From Dreissena polymorpha (lineage: Eukaryota > Mollusca > Bivalvia > Myida > Dreissenidae), in assembly GCF_020536995.1 (NCBI RefSeq), contig NC_068358.1, positions 48,456,840 through 48,520,839 of the forward strand: a stretch of DNA of 64,000 bases, read 5' to 3'. The notes beneath the pieces were generated by a model that worked only from the letters and a program-made list of their open reading frames with translations, had not been told where the DNA came from and ran no database searches. A program made the translations under genes and the position numbers. Below are positions 23,301 to 38,300 of this stretch, piece after piece; position 1 is the first letter of the stretch; every line of letters starts with the position of its first letter.

Positions 23301-26300
23301 TTCATGCTCAGGTTAAATTATATAAGCATGAAGGCCATGATTGTCCAGAACTGCTCATAATAAACATTCCGATTAATTTTCATCAAGATTAAGTCATATA
23401 TGTGGCCTCTAGAGAGCTGACTAGTTTTTGACATGGTGACCTAGTTTTTGAATAAACATGACCAAGACTTGGGCGCACTATACCAAAAGTAATGTGCCTT
23501 GAATTGACCAGATGGAAAATCATAAGGCTAGGGTTCCTTCTGTCAATGGTAATCAGCACCACTGGCAACAAACTCGTTAAAATGTTAACAGTTTTTTTAA
23601 ATATTTGAATGCCATTATGATTGTATTGCTTAAAATTGATCACACTTTACTGCAATATTCTGTGCTGACTTTTTTGTATGTAGCAAACATGTTTAAAATG
23701 TGCAAAATGATAATAGAAGCCATACCATCATTTACAGCTTCTATAGATATCTGTGGCACACTACTTCCACCAGCACCAGCATCAGCACCATCAATTGGCT
23801 TTTCACTCAGAACAGCAGTCGTTTCAGCTAGAAATCGATGGTTAAGAAAACAAAACGTGTTATGTAATATATATATGTGTTGTAATAATAAGATTGACAA
23901 ATCATAGACACTTTGCAAACATACAGAAGTCCATTATTGATTAAATGCTGACAGTTAAAATATGAAACCACACTTAGATTACATGGCCTTGAATGGAAAT
24001 TATCAGAGGATATTAAAGATTTACATATGACAGATTGGATGAAAAATGTGGCCTCTAGAGTGGAATCAAGCTTAAGGTTGACAGAGCACAAAGCACTCTG
24101 CATGACAATGGAAATAGAATGATATCAATAGCTCATCTTCAGCAATATATATTCAGAAGAGCTAACAATTGAATGATGAATGATAAAATTACAGTCAGGA
24201 CAAGCAGTTGTTTGCCCACATTTAACCTATTTAACCCCCCTGTGTTAAATTGACATTCAAAGTGGGGGAAAAGTATTAAACCCACCATGCCATCTCCTCC
24301 CTATGGTCATTAGTTGTAAGTTTAAAGGTGCATGATGAATGCAAAATGTGCATGTCTGCTCAAAACAGATACTGCATGGAAATTTTCATTAAATTTGTAT
24401 AAGTTTTTGACACAATGACCTAGTTTTTGGATAAACAGACCAAGACTTGGTCACACTATACCAAAAGTAGTGTGCCTTGCATTGAACTGATGGAAAATCA
24501 TAAGGCTAGGGTTCCTGCTGTTAATGGTAATCAGCACCACTGGCGACAAACACGCAACAAGAAACCGTCCGCGACGGGTGATGCTCCCCAAAGTTTTTAT
24601 TTGTCACAATATTGCACTATATATTCAGATAAAAGGAAACGCCTTGAGGGCACAGTATTTGGGGGGACAATAATTTTTTTTAAGAAAATTTCAAAGGGCC
24701 ATAACTCTGTGAAAAATCATCCGACCAGAACCCGCTAATAATATACACATCTCCTCTTGGTAGTGAAGCTTCCCATAAAGTTTCATTGAATTCCGGTCAT
24801 TAGTTGCTGAGAAATAGCCTGGACAAGAATTGCACTATATGTACAGTTAATGGAAAATTTCAAAGGGCCATAACTCTGTGAAAAATCATCTGAACAGAAC
24901 CCGCTGATAATTTGCACATCTCCTCTTGGTAGTGAAGCTTCCCATAAAGTTTCATTGAATTCCGGTAATTAGTTGCTGAGAAATAGCCAGGACAAAAATT
25001 GTGCACAGACGGACAGACAGACAGACGAAGCGGCAACTAAATGTTCCCCCCAAAATAAATTTTGCGGAAGCATACAAATGTCAACAGTTTTTCAAAATAT
25101 TTGAATGTTATTCTTGATTGCTTAAAATTTATGACACTGCTATATTCTGTCCTGACTTTTTGTATGGAGCATACATGTTTACAATGTGACACAAGATAGA
25201 GCAAGTCATACCATCATCTACAACTTGTATAGGTGTCCGTGATACACTACTTTCACCAGCACCAGCACCATCCATTGGCGTTTCACTCAGAACATCAGCT
25301 GTTTCAGCTAGAAATCGATGATTAAGAAAACAAGTAGTGTTATATGTGTTGTTGTAATTGATTTACAAATCATAGACACTTTGCTAGCACAACAGAAGTC
25401 CATTATTGATTTAATGCTGACAGTTGTAATATGACACCACCAATAGATCACATGGCCTTGAATGGAAATTATCAGAGGTAAAAACTCTGCCCTCTTAGCT
25501 CATTGCCAAGTTCAACGTCTATGATTACTACAAAATAAACTGTAATATTTTTTCTTTAACATTTAAAATTCCTACCACCCTTAATACTGATATTTTATTT
25601 TGCAGAATTTTATATCTGATATACAAATAAACTTATTTATAATAACTTACTAAACACATGAATACAACATATATACATGCTCATTTTAACTATGTTAATA
25701 ATACCTCAATTCAGATATTTACAATAAAAGTGTTTCCAACATTTCTTTCAATAAAGGAAAATGTTATCTGATTTAGTTTGTACTATTGACTTAAGTTTTA
25801 ACACCACATGACCCGGTTTCAAACACAGCCAACATATGTTTGGAACACATTTTTGCAAAGTGTCATAAACCACCATTAAACTAAAGTAATTGAGCAGACA
25901 ATTTTTCCCTTTCAAGTAACAGTGACCTTGACCATCATTTAAAGGAATAATCCCTCTAAATACCAGGTCAGAGTTATGGGATGAGGTCAGTGACCTGATA
26001 CACAGTATTTATCAGTTGATCTGGCCTCATTGCTAACCTATCCTGAGATAATATTGTTACACAAAACTATGGATGTTTGATCAAACTTGATGCGATAATT
26101 CAGCAATCAAGTTGTTTAAGACATATTATTTATAAGTCATGTTTGATATCACAAACAATATAATAATCTCTTTAAGGCAGCTATATCTTCAGTAAATAGA
26201 CACCTAGATTTTTGGTAACTGTTCATGTAAAAAAAATTCCCTTACCTGAGATGGAAGTCTTCTGTTTGTGAGCAGTTTGTGTCTCCTGTAGGGCAGTTTG

Positions 26301-29300
26301 TGTCTCCTGACACTGTGCCTGCAATATAGTCTACTGTATATCAAAAGCTTTCGGTCAACCACAACGACAAAGAAAAGTTGTAAAATACCCTCTTTTTTTA
26401 CAATTATTAGTTTGTATTGATAAAAATATCACGACTGTTATATTACATTACTTGAAAAAAGTTGTCAAGTTTTTATATTTTCTGTATATTTGGTAATAAA
26501 TTTTACTGTGTATGTCTACCAGGTAACTACCAGTTAACTATAAATAACGCCAGTAGATTGATCATCATCCTCACGTGGTAAAACCCAAGAAAGCAAATTG
26601 TGCATGCATAGTGAATAGTTTATATCTAATATATAAAATGATCAATCTACTTGCGTTATTTATAGTGTGCATATTGTTATGTCACCTATTTTCGCGATGT
26701 ACTTTCGATTTAACATCGCAAAATTTTATTACCGAATATTCTGAAAATATGAACTTTTTTCAAGTAATGTCATTAACCAGTTGTGATATTTTAATCAATA
26801 TAAACTAATAATTGTAAACTAGAGCTTTGTCACAGACGTGACGAATACGCCACATGCCGCATTGACACATAATATTTTGCATGTCGTCTTCACAAAAAAC
26901 AGCGAACACCATGCTCAATTTTTAAAACACACTGTGACCCCTTGACCTATTTTTTGACCCAGAAAGGCCCATGTTCTAACTTGGCCTTAAGATCATCTCC
27001 ATAAAACTTCTGACCAAGTTTGGTGAAGATCGGATGTAAACTACTTGAATTAGAGAGCGAACACCATGCTGAATGTTAAAAAATGCACTTAGTGACCCCT
27101 TGACCTAGAATGGCCCATGTTCAAACTTGTTCTATAGATCATTTAGATAAAACTTGTGACCAAGTTTGGTGAGGATTGGATGAAAACTACTTGAATTAGA
27201 AAGCGAACAACACGGTGAGGTTTAAAACGCACTAAGATACCCTGTGACCTAGTTTTTGACCAGGCATGACCCATATTCAAACTTGACCTAGACATCATCT
27301 AGATACAACTTCTGACCAAGTTTGGTGCAGATTGGATGAAAACTACTTGAATTAGAAAGCGGACAACATTGTGATGTTTAAAACGCACTAAGTGACCCCG
27401 TGACCTTGATTTTGACCCGGCATGACCCATATTCAAACTTGCCCTAGACATTATCAAGATTCAACTTCTGACCAATTTTGGTGAAGATTGGATAAAATCT
27501 ACTTGAATTATAGAGCGGACAACATGGTGAGGTTTAAAACACCCTAAGTGACCCCGTGACCTAGTTTTTGACCTGGCATAGCCCATGTTCGAACTTGACC
27601 TACACATCATCTAGTTACAACTTCTGATCAAGTGTGGTGAAGAACAGATTTAAACTACTTGAAATAGAGAGCGGACACCATGCTCAATGTGTAAAACATA
27701 CTAAGTGACCCTGTGACCTAGTTTTTGATCTGGCATGGCCCATGTTCGAACTTGGCCTTCAGATCATCTAGATAAAACTTCTGACCCAGTTTGGTGAAGA
27801 TCTGATGAAAATTACTTGAATAAGAGAGGTCACCATGCTGAATGTTAAAAAATGCACTAATTGACCCCATGACCTGGTTTTTGACCCGGCAAGGCCCATG
27901 TTCCAACTTGGCCTAGACATCATGTAGATACAACTTCTGACCAAGTTTGGTGAAGATCGGATGAAAACTACTTTAATTAGAGAGCGGACAACATGCTGAA
28001 TGTTTAAAATGCACTACAAGACCCCTTGACCTAGTTTTTTACCCGGCAAGGCCCATGTTCAAACTTGGCCTAGACATCATGTAGATACAACTTCTGACTA
28101 AGTTTGGTGAAGATCGGATGAAAACTACTTGAATAAGAGAGCAGACACTTAATACGGACCGACAGACAGACTGACCGACCGACAGACAAGTTCACTCCTA
28201 TATACCCCCCTAAACTTCGTTTGTGGGGGTATAAATATAAAAGCAATATGCCAAGGGACATAGGAAATATTTGGGGTAGTGCGCAAACTTTAACATTTGC
28301 TGCATATTCTTAGTGGGAAAATTATTACAAAATGCTTGATAGAGTTGTCTGCTCTTGTTTATAGGTTGGGGTCATGTTGGTAAACAAGTATGCAAAATAT
28401 GAAAGCAATATGTCAAGGGACATTGAAAATATTTGGGGTAGTACGCAAACTTTAACATTTGCACGCCAACGCCAATGCAAACGCTGACGCCGGGGTGAGT
28501 AGGATAGCTCCACTATATATATTTCATATATAATAGTCGAGCTAAAAGTGCAAACAAAAAGTCTTACTTGATATTGAGACAAAAAATTCTGGCTTTGGAA
28601 CAAAGTTGGATAATAACATTTTAATTCTTAGTTCTCTGACCTTTACATTGTCAAATATCAGATCCTTCTCTGCCTCATTCTGCCCATTATGGGTAGGAGT
28701 GTTGATGGGAACAGGTACGTGCAGAACAGCTACATGCCCATTTCCTGCCTCATTCTGTCCATTATGGGTAGGTGTGTTGATGGGAACAGGTATGTGCCGA
28801 ACAGCTACGTGCCCATTTCCTGCCTCATTCTGTCCATTATGGGTATGAGTGTTGATGAGAACAGGTACGTGTGGAACAGCTACCTGCCCATTTCCTGCCT
28901 CATTCTGTTCATTATGGGTATGAGTGTTGATGAGAACAGGTACGTGTGGAACAGCTACATGCCCATTTCCTGCACCATTCTGTCCCTTATGGTTAGGAGT
29001 GTAGATGGAAAAAGCTGCATGCGGTATCTGCCCATTTTCTTCATCATTCTGTCCATAATGGGCAGGAGTGTCAATGCGATCAAGCCCTTTTTTTATTTCT
29101 GCAGTTAAACAATAGCAATATTACCAATTGTGTGGACATGTTTAACATGTCAGCTTTATTTTTGCATGTTTTTCCTGAAAGCTTCTTTTTAGGTTAAGTA
29201 TAAATAAAACAGTGAATATTTTTTAAAAGTAGTAATTCATATCTCATAGTTATAAACACTAGTCCTCAAATGGTGAAGTTTTGAACTTAGCAGCAGTGTT

Positions 29301-32300
29301 TTTTTTCGTTCAAATTCAGGTTCAATTAAAAAGAATATAGATTTTCAAAATAGGATTTAACAAGAGATGTGTTTGTCAGAAACACAATGCCCCCTATTGC
29401 GCCACTTTGAAGCCATATATTTGGCCTTTGATCTTGAAGGATGACCTTGACATTTAACCACTCAAAATGTGCAGCTCCATGTGATACACATGAATGCCAA
29501 ATATTAAGTTGCTATCTTCAATAATGCAAAAGTTATTGCAAAACTTTAACCAAGGTTTAAGTTTTGGGACACACACAATGAATGACAGACAGACAGGCCA
29601 AAAACAATATGCCCCCGATCTTTCGATCCGGTGGCATAAAAATTCTCAATTGAAGGTTTCCAAAAAAATCACTTTAATTTTCAATTTTAAAGTATTTGTA
29701 AGAAAAAACAATAACAGCACTAATTTCCAATTCTAATCAAAACGAAATGATTTTTCCCAATGCAAACACATTCAGCATAATCCTCAAAATTATGAAAAAA
29801 CAACAATGTAGTGAATATTTAATTAAAAAAAAGACAATTATCAGGCATTAGGCCCAAATTAATAAAAGGAATTACAAACAAATGTTTTTCTTGCCTTCAA
29901 AAATTTACTGATTAAGTGAAACACTGCAAAAATGTATTGTGTGTAGTATATGTTCATTTTTTTTAAATCATAAACAATTAATTGAAAAACTGTAATACAG
30001 TCCTGGTATCAACATCATAAAAGGACTAATTATGGGATAAAGAAAGTGTAAAACCTTTGTTTGATGATAAAAACTAGACAGAATATTTATTTAATAAGGA
30101 GGTGTATATATTGATAACACACTACTAGATTTTTATAATTGGTTGGTAATGTTTAAACTCAACAAAATTTGTTTGGAACTGAAAATATGTTTATAAATGG
30201 AAAGAAACAGACACATTAGTTTGGAACTCAAAATAGAGGTCCATGAAGCCCTAGTCCTATACAGATGCCGATCATATCCAGGATGATCTGGCACGTGAAC
30301 TGTGCAGCCGTCGTGTAGATCCATGTTTATCCATGTAGTCTTGGGACATTCGGGAATTTCCTTGGCGCTTCAGAAGGCCAACCAACAGTTTTGGAAGTTC
30401 AAAACAGCCATGTTGATCCGCAACGATCCAGGAAGATAGCAATATCCGGGATGGTTAGTGTTGCTGCTGTAAAGGGTCTGGGAACAGCCGTTAAAGGTCT
30501 AGGGACAGACCTTTTAATGCATTTACAATCTAGGTAAAAATTTTAGACCCTTTCTCTTCAACAACTGTGACAGCAGTTGTATGGTTGTCTCTTGTTCTAC
30601 TGACAATGCAACAAGGGCAATGAGATGATGACTTAGGGCAAGCTAATGCTGATGAGAAGCCAGCTTTTACCGCAAAAGCTCAGGTCTAAAACAGTATGCT
30701 GATTGATAAAGCGAAGCTATCACAGAGAAATAGAAGAGTCGTGAATAGGATTTATGTAAACCCGTAAATTGAATGAAAAGAAGAACCAACTGGGTCAGAT
30801 AATCGCTCACCAGACGACCAGGCCTGGGTGATTAAGTACGGCTTAAAGACGAACAAAACAACAAGAGATGTGTTCGCCAGAAACACAATGCCCCCTACTG
30901 TGCTGCTTTGAAATAAAATTTCTATTTATCCTTTGGCAGGTATATTTAAATCATCTCCCTTTAAAGCTTGGATATTGTTTTGTCCAATCCAATCCCTCAA
31001 AATGTGCAGCTCCATGAGATACACATGCATGCCAAGTATCAAGTTACTTTGTTCAATATTGAATAATTATCTCCCTTTAAAGCTTATTACTTCCCTTGGA
31101 TTTGTATTTTTGACCTTAGACCTTTAAGGATGACCTTGACCTTTTACCTCGATGTGTTAGTCAGAAATAGAATGCCGCCTACTACGCCGCTTTGATTTAT
31201 TTAACAAAAATATATAATTTGGTAGGTCAGATAAGTATGTCCATTAAAAGCTTATTACTTCCTTTGGATTTGTTTTTTCGACTCCGTGACCTATTTTTTG
31301 ACCCGACATGACCCATATTCGAACTTGACCTAGATATTGTCTAGATACAACTTCTGACCAAGATTCGTAAAGATTGGAAAAAAAATTGAATTAGAGAGCG
31401 GACACGAAAAGTGTGACAGACAGACTAACAGACGGTCAGTGCAAAAACTATATACCCCCTTTTCTTCGAAAGGGGGCATAAAAAAGGCTTCTCAATATTC
31501 AAATGGGCTATCAGATTTACCAAGAGATCATGACACATATTGAGCAAAGAATAAAGCTGAAGATGTTTTACTACAGGAAGCATCTGACACCTTGCATAAA
31601 GTTTGTGGTGCCCACCATCGAAGACAGTTACCACCATCTGATGTGTGACTTTCGGGTCGCACACAACGCCATCTCCAAGATAATATGTCAGGTATGCAAT
31701 GCGATATTTGAATAATTTGCTGATGAGCCAATACCCTGTCCTGAAATGCAAGATGTGTAGAAGAGCATCGCCAAGCAGTTCAGCAATTGATAGGAGTTGA
31801 ACAACTGTGTAGGAGAATCAGGTGTGAAGCACATCGCCGCAAATTTTCCGAGGCATGGTAGCTCCTTAAACTACAACTATTATCATTCCATAATCCTCAT
31901 GGTCTTGGCTGACGCCAACTAAGAAGTCATTTAGATGGAATTAGGCAGCAATGCTCTTCGTGTTTAACATGGGGTTCAGATTGAGCCAATCGGCAATGTT
32001 GACCACTTTCTCTGAAAGGACTAAGGACATCTTTTTCTTCTGGTGTCAGTGTCAGTTGGTGGTGCTGATGGTTGAAGATCTACTTGTAAATGTATAAGCA
32101 ATCTTGCCTTGACCTTGTTTCTCCTTCATACTGCTATTCTTAATTGGTAGTGGTTGCTGCTTGTGAAGATCTGTTGGGAACTTTAAGGCGAACTTTAAAA
32201 ATACGCTTCATTTTAGGTGACATTTCAACATATAAGCTATGTACACCACATCTAGCGCGATTTCTGCCTAAAACACAGTCAGTGTGGACAATCACCGTGG

Positions 32301-35300
32301 TCTGAGCGTGTACCCATCGTGAATGATTGCGGTGACAGTGGGTGAGCATCGCTGACGTTTTCGGGAAATCGATCTCAGGTTGGACCACTATGATTATTTA
32401 AAGAATAGTTTTGTTAACATTTCGAAAATACTTTTTTGTTTGTGTTCACATGGCTTGCCAATAATTGCATATGAACATGTTTAATGTACACGTAATTTGA
32501 TATCAGACTATTTTAGTGATTTCCTGTTACTATTGTAACATGTTTTGATTTGAATAAACATTCGAGTTTTTGACAGTAAGTATTCAATTCAGTGATATTT
32601 TAATGAAAACAAATCAGTTATGTTGACAATTTACAATGTATATACCTTTATTCAGAAACAAGTTCATTTTGTCACATGCTCTAAAGAAAAAACAAATGAA
32701 TATAATAAAATGTGATAAATAAAAATGTACTCAATATCACAAAATTAAAATTACTTCGTTCATCATCATGTTAAGATTCCTTCGTAAACATCGAAATTAA
32801 CTTGTTATAAACAACATACAGGTTGACAGCATGACAAATAATCTTTTCGCATGACTATGATTTTAAAAATCACTGAATTGAATACTTACTACTAATGTCT
32901 CGAATTTACACATGTATTGTAAGAAAACATGTCACAATAGAAACAGGAAATCACTAAAATAGTCTGATATCAAATAACACCTCATCTTTTAATGAACTTG
33001 GTGGCAAGCTATATATGTACACGAGGGAGCAAGCATTTTCGTAAACTAATAAAAACAAATTTGGTAATAAAAACAAGATGTGTTTTTGAAACACAATGTC
33101 CCCTAAATGACGTTTGACCTTGAAGGATGACCTTGACCTTGACCCTTCACCACTCAAAATGTGCAGCTCCATGAGATACACATATAGACTCGGGGACATA
33201 AAAATTCTGTAAACAGAGTCAATATTATATAAAAAAGTGAAACAAATGATTATTGTAACATGAAAACTTAAATACACATGAAAAATATAAATGTACATAT
33301 ATATATGTATATATATATCTATATTCACATGTGGTGATCCTCTAGGATCCCTGTGGTCCACCATAAAATGTATTACCCAATAACGCCTGCGCTTGAGTTT
33401 TTATCAACATATTTGATCAAGCCAGTCACAGCGATTTTCCACAGCGACAACACTGCGTTCCACTGTGTATCGCGGTGACGAAAGTAGTTTCCACGCTGGG
33501 CTGAATCACAGTGGTGCATGGAGGAAGGCAGAAATTGCGCTATACATTGTGTATACAAGGTCACATAAGAGATTTGATTGCAGAATGATTGAATAACCAA
33601 AACTCAAGCCGCTGTTATAAAACTTAATGTCGGTTAACTGTCCAGGACAGTCCGTGTGGGCGGGGTGATGGTGTTTTGCTGCTGGGTTGGTCCGTGTGGA
33701 TTACGTGTTGCCACTGGGGGGGGGGCTAGGTATTGAAATATTGAGAATCAACCAAATTAGTTTCGAACTAAAAATGGATGTCTTTAACCATATAAAAATA
33801 TTAAGACTCAAAAATTTGTTTGGAACCAAAAATGTTTATTGGCACTGTTTGTAGGAATTCAATAAAATGCAAACACTGGTTCAAAGTTAAACAAATGATT
33901 TCATGTAAAAGAGCAAATCATGTAAGTTCATAGTTTTAAACCTGATTTTAACTATTAGTATGATAATATACATACCAGCTTGAAGCCACACAATCAGAGG
34001 TTTAAGAAGTCGAAGAAGTGGACTGCCAGCCTTTGCTACAAGGTAATGAAGTGTATATAAATAGTTGAAATGAAACGACTAGGATTTCTTGAGTGTGAAG
34101 GCAAGAACATGCTTTATATAGATTTCAGTATTATTCCACTGGCATTGCTTGATCAAACTGGAAAAAATTAAATTAACTTTCAGATGAAGTGACACTCAGT
34201 GCATCAGATTAGATCAGCCCTTCCGCCTAAGGCCATTAACAGTTGCAAATGACTGAGGAATTAAATTAAGAGTGCCTATTGGGCCGAAAAATGAACCTGT
34301 CATCAGAAAATGTTTTTCGTCTTAACTGCTAAGGGTCCAAATTACACATACAGATGCCTTTTAAACATAGACATGCATCTGAATCATATATATGCTTGGG
34401 AAGTAATGCTCGGAAAACTTTGCCTTTTATGGATTACAGTTGTTGCATGGTGTCACTTGGTCGCTCAGTTATTAGAAATAATATATTTTTCATTCATTTG
34501 GCTTTTGGAAGCTTAAATTGAAGGGATTTTCATGGATTTGTTTTTTAAGGTAAAAGCTTTGTAGCAAAAGTTTAATTTTAAGGATTATGTGAATCACAAC
34601 CGAGTTTGGAATTTAAATATTTTCTTAAGAATTTCTTGAAACTGTTTGATGTAGCCATCTTTTTACTAGCACATGTTAAATCAAAATTAAAATACACTTA
34701 ATGATTGGTCGTAGTTACTAATTATGAGAAGTGCTTGATACTCACACATCACCTTTGAAGAGCCTTTAGAAGCAAGGCCTATCAAATTTTTTAAACCATG
34801 AACTATACATTGAACTCTCCTATGTATATTCTTAAAAGCCCATAAATACTCAAAATCAACTAAAACAAGAGCTGTAAGAGGACAGCGGGCTCGACTATTC
34901 GAGTGCTTGACAGTATAACGTAAGCCATCATTGGGAAATTGTTCATATTCAATAATTTATTAGACAATCTTTCAAAAACAAGAGGGTCAAGATGGCCCTA
35001 GTTCGCTCACCTGAGAGGAGTCGGTTCATTCAATCTTGATCAAATGTCAAACTTGACCTAGATATTGTCCAGACAAACATCGGGGTCAAGATTAATCATT
35101 ATTTCATTTGCAAGTCATGATCAATGTACCTATGAAGTTTCATGATCCTAGGCATAAGCAGCGTTTTTTTTTACCTGTTTGGGAACAGGTCCTGTCCCCT
35201 AGAAATTGTGAATTTTGGAGTCGCGAAATCCCTCAAATTGGGAATTTTCGCGTCGTGAAATTCATCAAATTGGGAAATATCAAAAATCATACAAATACAT

Positions 35301-38300
35301 CAACTGGAATCTATTTTATGTAGTAAACAATGCTTTTATACACTATCAATGGCATTCTGGGATAGGGTAGATCATAAGTCTGTATAACAAATACCAGTTT
35401 ATTTAAAAAAAACATAAGAACTGGTTTTCCAGATAGAATTAATGGGTATTGCCGCAATATAACTGAAAATTGTTTAAAATGGCATACAGCCCAATTAAAC
35501 AATTACTTTGTGTGGCAAGCTCAGTGATTGACTGGGGGATGTTTTTCAAGTTGAAAACTGAGAAGGCTGACAGTTCTGGTGATGAATGGAAGCCATCCTG
35601 CAATTCTCCTAAGAGTTTGTAGACCATTGGGACTGCCAAAAAGTTTACCACCAGTTCCTGACTGTATACATACTCGTTACTGAAAAATGTTTTGATACTT
35701 TCAGTGTGTTTAATCTATCTTCGCTATAACAACACCTGAAGCCTTTGCATCAAACACAATTTGATTTTTTTTTTAGATAAGGTCAGGAGATTTTGCTCAA
35801 GCCTTATCAAATTCTCATTCTTGTCTCAATGTATCCACATGCATGTTATCATGGAGATTTAAGCAATTTGCTGATTTAAATTACATGCTGCAGATTTTGT
35901 AAACATGTTTACATGTTTTCACTATATACATATAGAGAAAAATGCCCCGCCCACTGGCGGCCATGTTTTTTCACTGATCCCGACCATTTTCAAACTTGTC
36001 TGAGATATCAATAAAACCCATGGTTTACCAACTTTCATGATGATTGGACACAAATTGTGACTTCTAGAGTGATTACAAGATTACAAGGTTTCTCTATAGC
36101 CAAATAGGGAAAACTGCCACTATATACATATAGAGAAAAATGCCCCGCCCGCTGACGGCCATGTTTTTTCACCGATCTCGACCATTTTCGAACTCGTCCG
36201 AGACATCAATTGAACCAATGTTTTGACCAACTTTCAATATGATTGGGCAAAAATTGTGACTTCTAGAGTGTTAACAAGGTTTCTCTATAGCCACATAAGG
36301 AAACTGGCGGCCATGTTTTTCAACGGATCGGAACCACTTTTGAACTCAACCAAGATATCATTAAGACAAACATTTTGACGAAGTTACATGAAGATTGGGC
36401 ATGAAATGTGGCTTCTACCGTGTTTACAAGTTTTTATTTTTTTGACCAAGTGACCTTGTTTTTGACCCGGCACAACCCAGTTTCGAACTCGGTCTAGATT
36501 TCATTGGGACAAAGCTTCTGACCAAGTTTCATGAAGATGGGACAAGAAATGTGGCCTCTAGAGTGTTTACAAGCAAATGTTAACAGACGTACGGACGGAC
36601 ATACAAAGGACAAAGACCGGTCACAAAAGCTCACCTGAGCAATCAGGTGAGCTAATAAAAAAATGAAAAAAAAAATTGTTTGGGGGGGGGGGGGGGGAAA
36701 GGGGTAAGAGGGGGGTATAATGTAGGGTGTGGTAATTTATTAGATGATGTTTTAAAAAACAAGATGTGTTTGTGAAACACAATGTCCCCCTATATGACGC
36801 TTGACCTTGAATGATGGCCTTGACCTTGACCCTTCACCACTCAAAATGTGCAGCTCCTTGAGGTACACACGTATTTCAAATATAAAATTGCTAGCTTCAA
36901 TATTGCAGAAGTGACATTACATGAGCAATTTTGACCCATATATTTGACCTTGAAGGATGACCTTGACCTTTCACCACTAAAAATGTGCAGCTCCATGAGA
37001 TACACATGCATGCCAAATATCAAGTTGCTATCTTCAATATTGCAAAAGTATTCATAAAATAAGCGATTTGGGCCACATATATTTGACCTCTGACCTTGAA
37101 GGATGACCTTGACCTTTCACCACTCAAAATGTGCAGCTCCATGAGTTACACATGCATGCCAAATATCAAGTTGCTATCTTCAATATTGCAAAAGTATTCA
37201 TAAAATAAGCGATTTGGGCCACATATATTTGACCTCTGACCTTGAAGGATGACCTTGACCTTTCACCACTCAAAATGTGCAGCTCCATGAGATACACATG
37301 CATGCGAAATATGAAGTTGCTATCTTCAATATTGCAAAAGTATTCATAAAATGAGCAATTGGGGCCACATATATTTGACCTCTGACCTTTAAGGATGACC
37401 TTGACCTTGACCTTTCACCACTCAAAATGTGCAGCTTCATGAGATACACATGCATGCCAAATATGAAGTTGCTATCTTCAATATAGCAAAAGTTTTTGCA
37501 AAATTTTAAAGTTGGCACAAACCAACCAACAGACCAACAATCCAACCAACCAACCAACAGACCAACCAACCAACAGACAGGGCAAAAACAATATGTCCCC
37601 CTCTACTATAGTGGGGGACATAAAAATGGGGGGACATATGGTGTAGGGGGGTGGGTGGGTGGGTGAGAGGGGGGTATAATGTGGGGTGGGGTAATTTATT
37701 AGATGATGTTTAAAAAAAAATGGGGGGGGGGGTGGGGGGGAGGTTGGGGGGGGGGGGGAGGGATTCTCGGTAGGGGCGTGGGGTATTGTTTGGGTGGAAT
37801 CCATTGTGGTATTCAGGTAAGTGACATGTTGTTTTGTCAAAGTAATAATACAATGTGATAATAAATAAAGAAGTTATGGCAATTTAAGCAAAATGTTCAA
37901 TTATCTAAGTGTAAAAGGGGCCATAATTATGTCAAAATGCTTCCACAGTGGTCTGCTCTTGTTTATAGATTGGGGTCATGATGGTTAACAAGTATGCAAA
38001 ATATGAAAGCAATATGTCAAGGGACATTGAAAATAGTAGGGGAAGTACGCAAACTTTGACATTTGCTGCATATTCTAAGTGAAAAAGGGGCCATAATTAT
38101 AACACAATGCTTGATAGAGTTGTCTGCTCTTGTTTATAGGTTGGGGTAATGATGGTTAACAAGTATGCAAAATATGAAAGCAATATGTCAAGGGACATTG
38201 AAAATAGTTGGGGTAGTACGCAAACTTCAACATTTGCTGCATATTCTAAGTGGAAAAGGGGCCATAATTATGACAAAGTGCTTGATAGAGTTGTCTGCTC

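Larger units (their letters stand above)
24395..25476. repeat. Tandem segmental duplication, right copy
   Basis: Homologous to 23415-24009 on both sides of an inserted HINE-like element (24556-25074). The homology includes the exon at 25212-25307 and ends at 'ggaaattatcagagg' in both copies. Confidence 0.8.

Noticed and set aside
28689-29108. A 139-codon plus-strand open frame with repeated NSYMPISCLILS units
   Set aside because: It is antisense to the minus-strand repeat exon, which has acceptor, donor and matching phases; the plus frame has neither splice context nor a sensible product.
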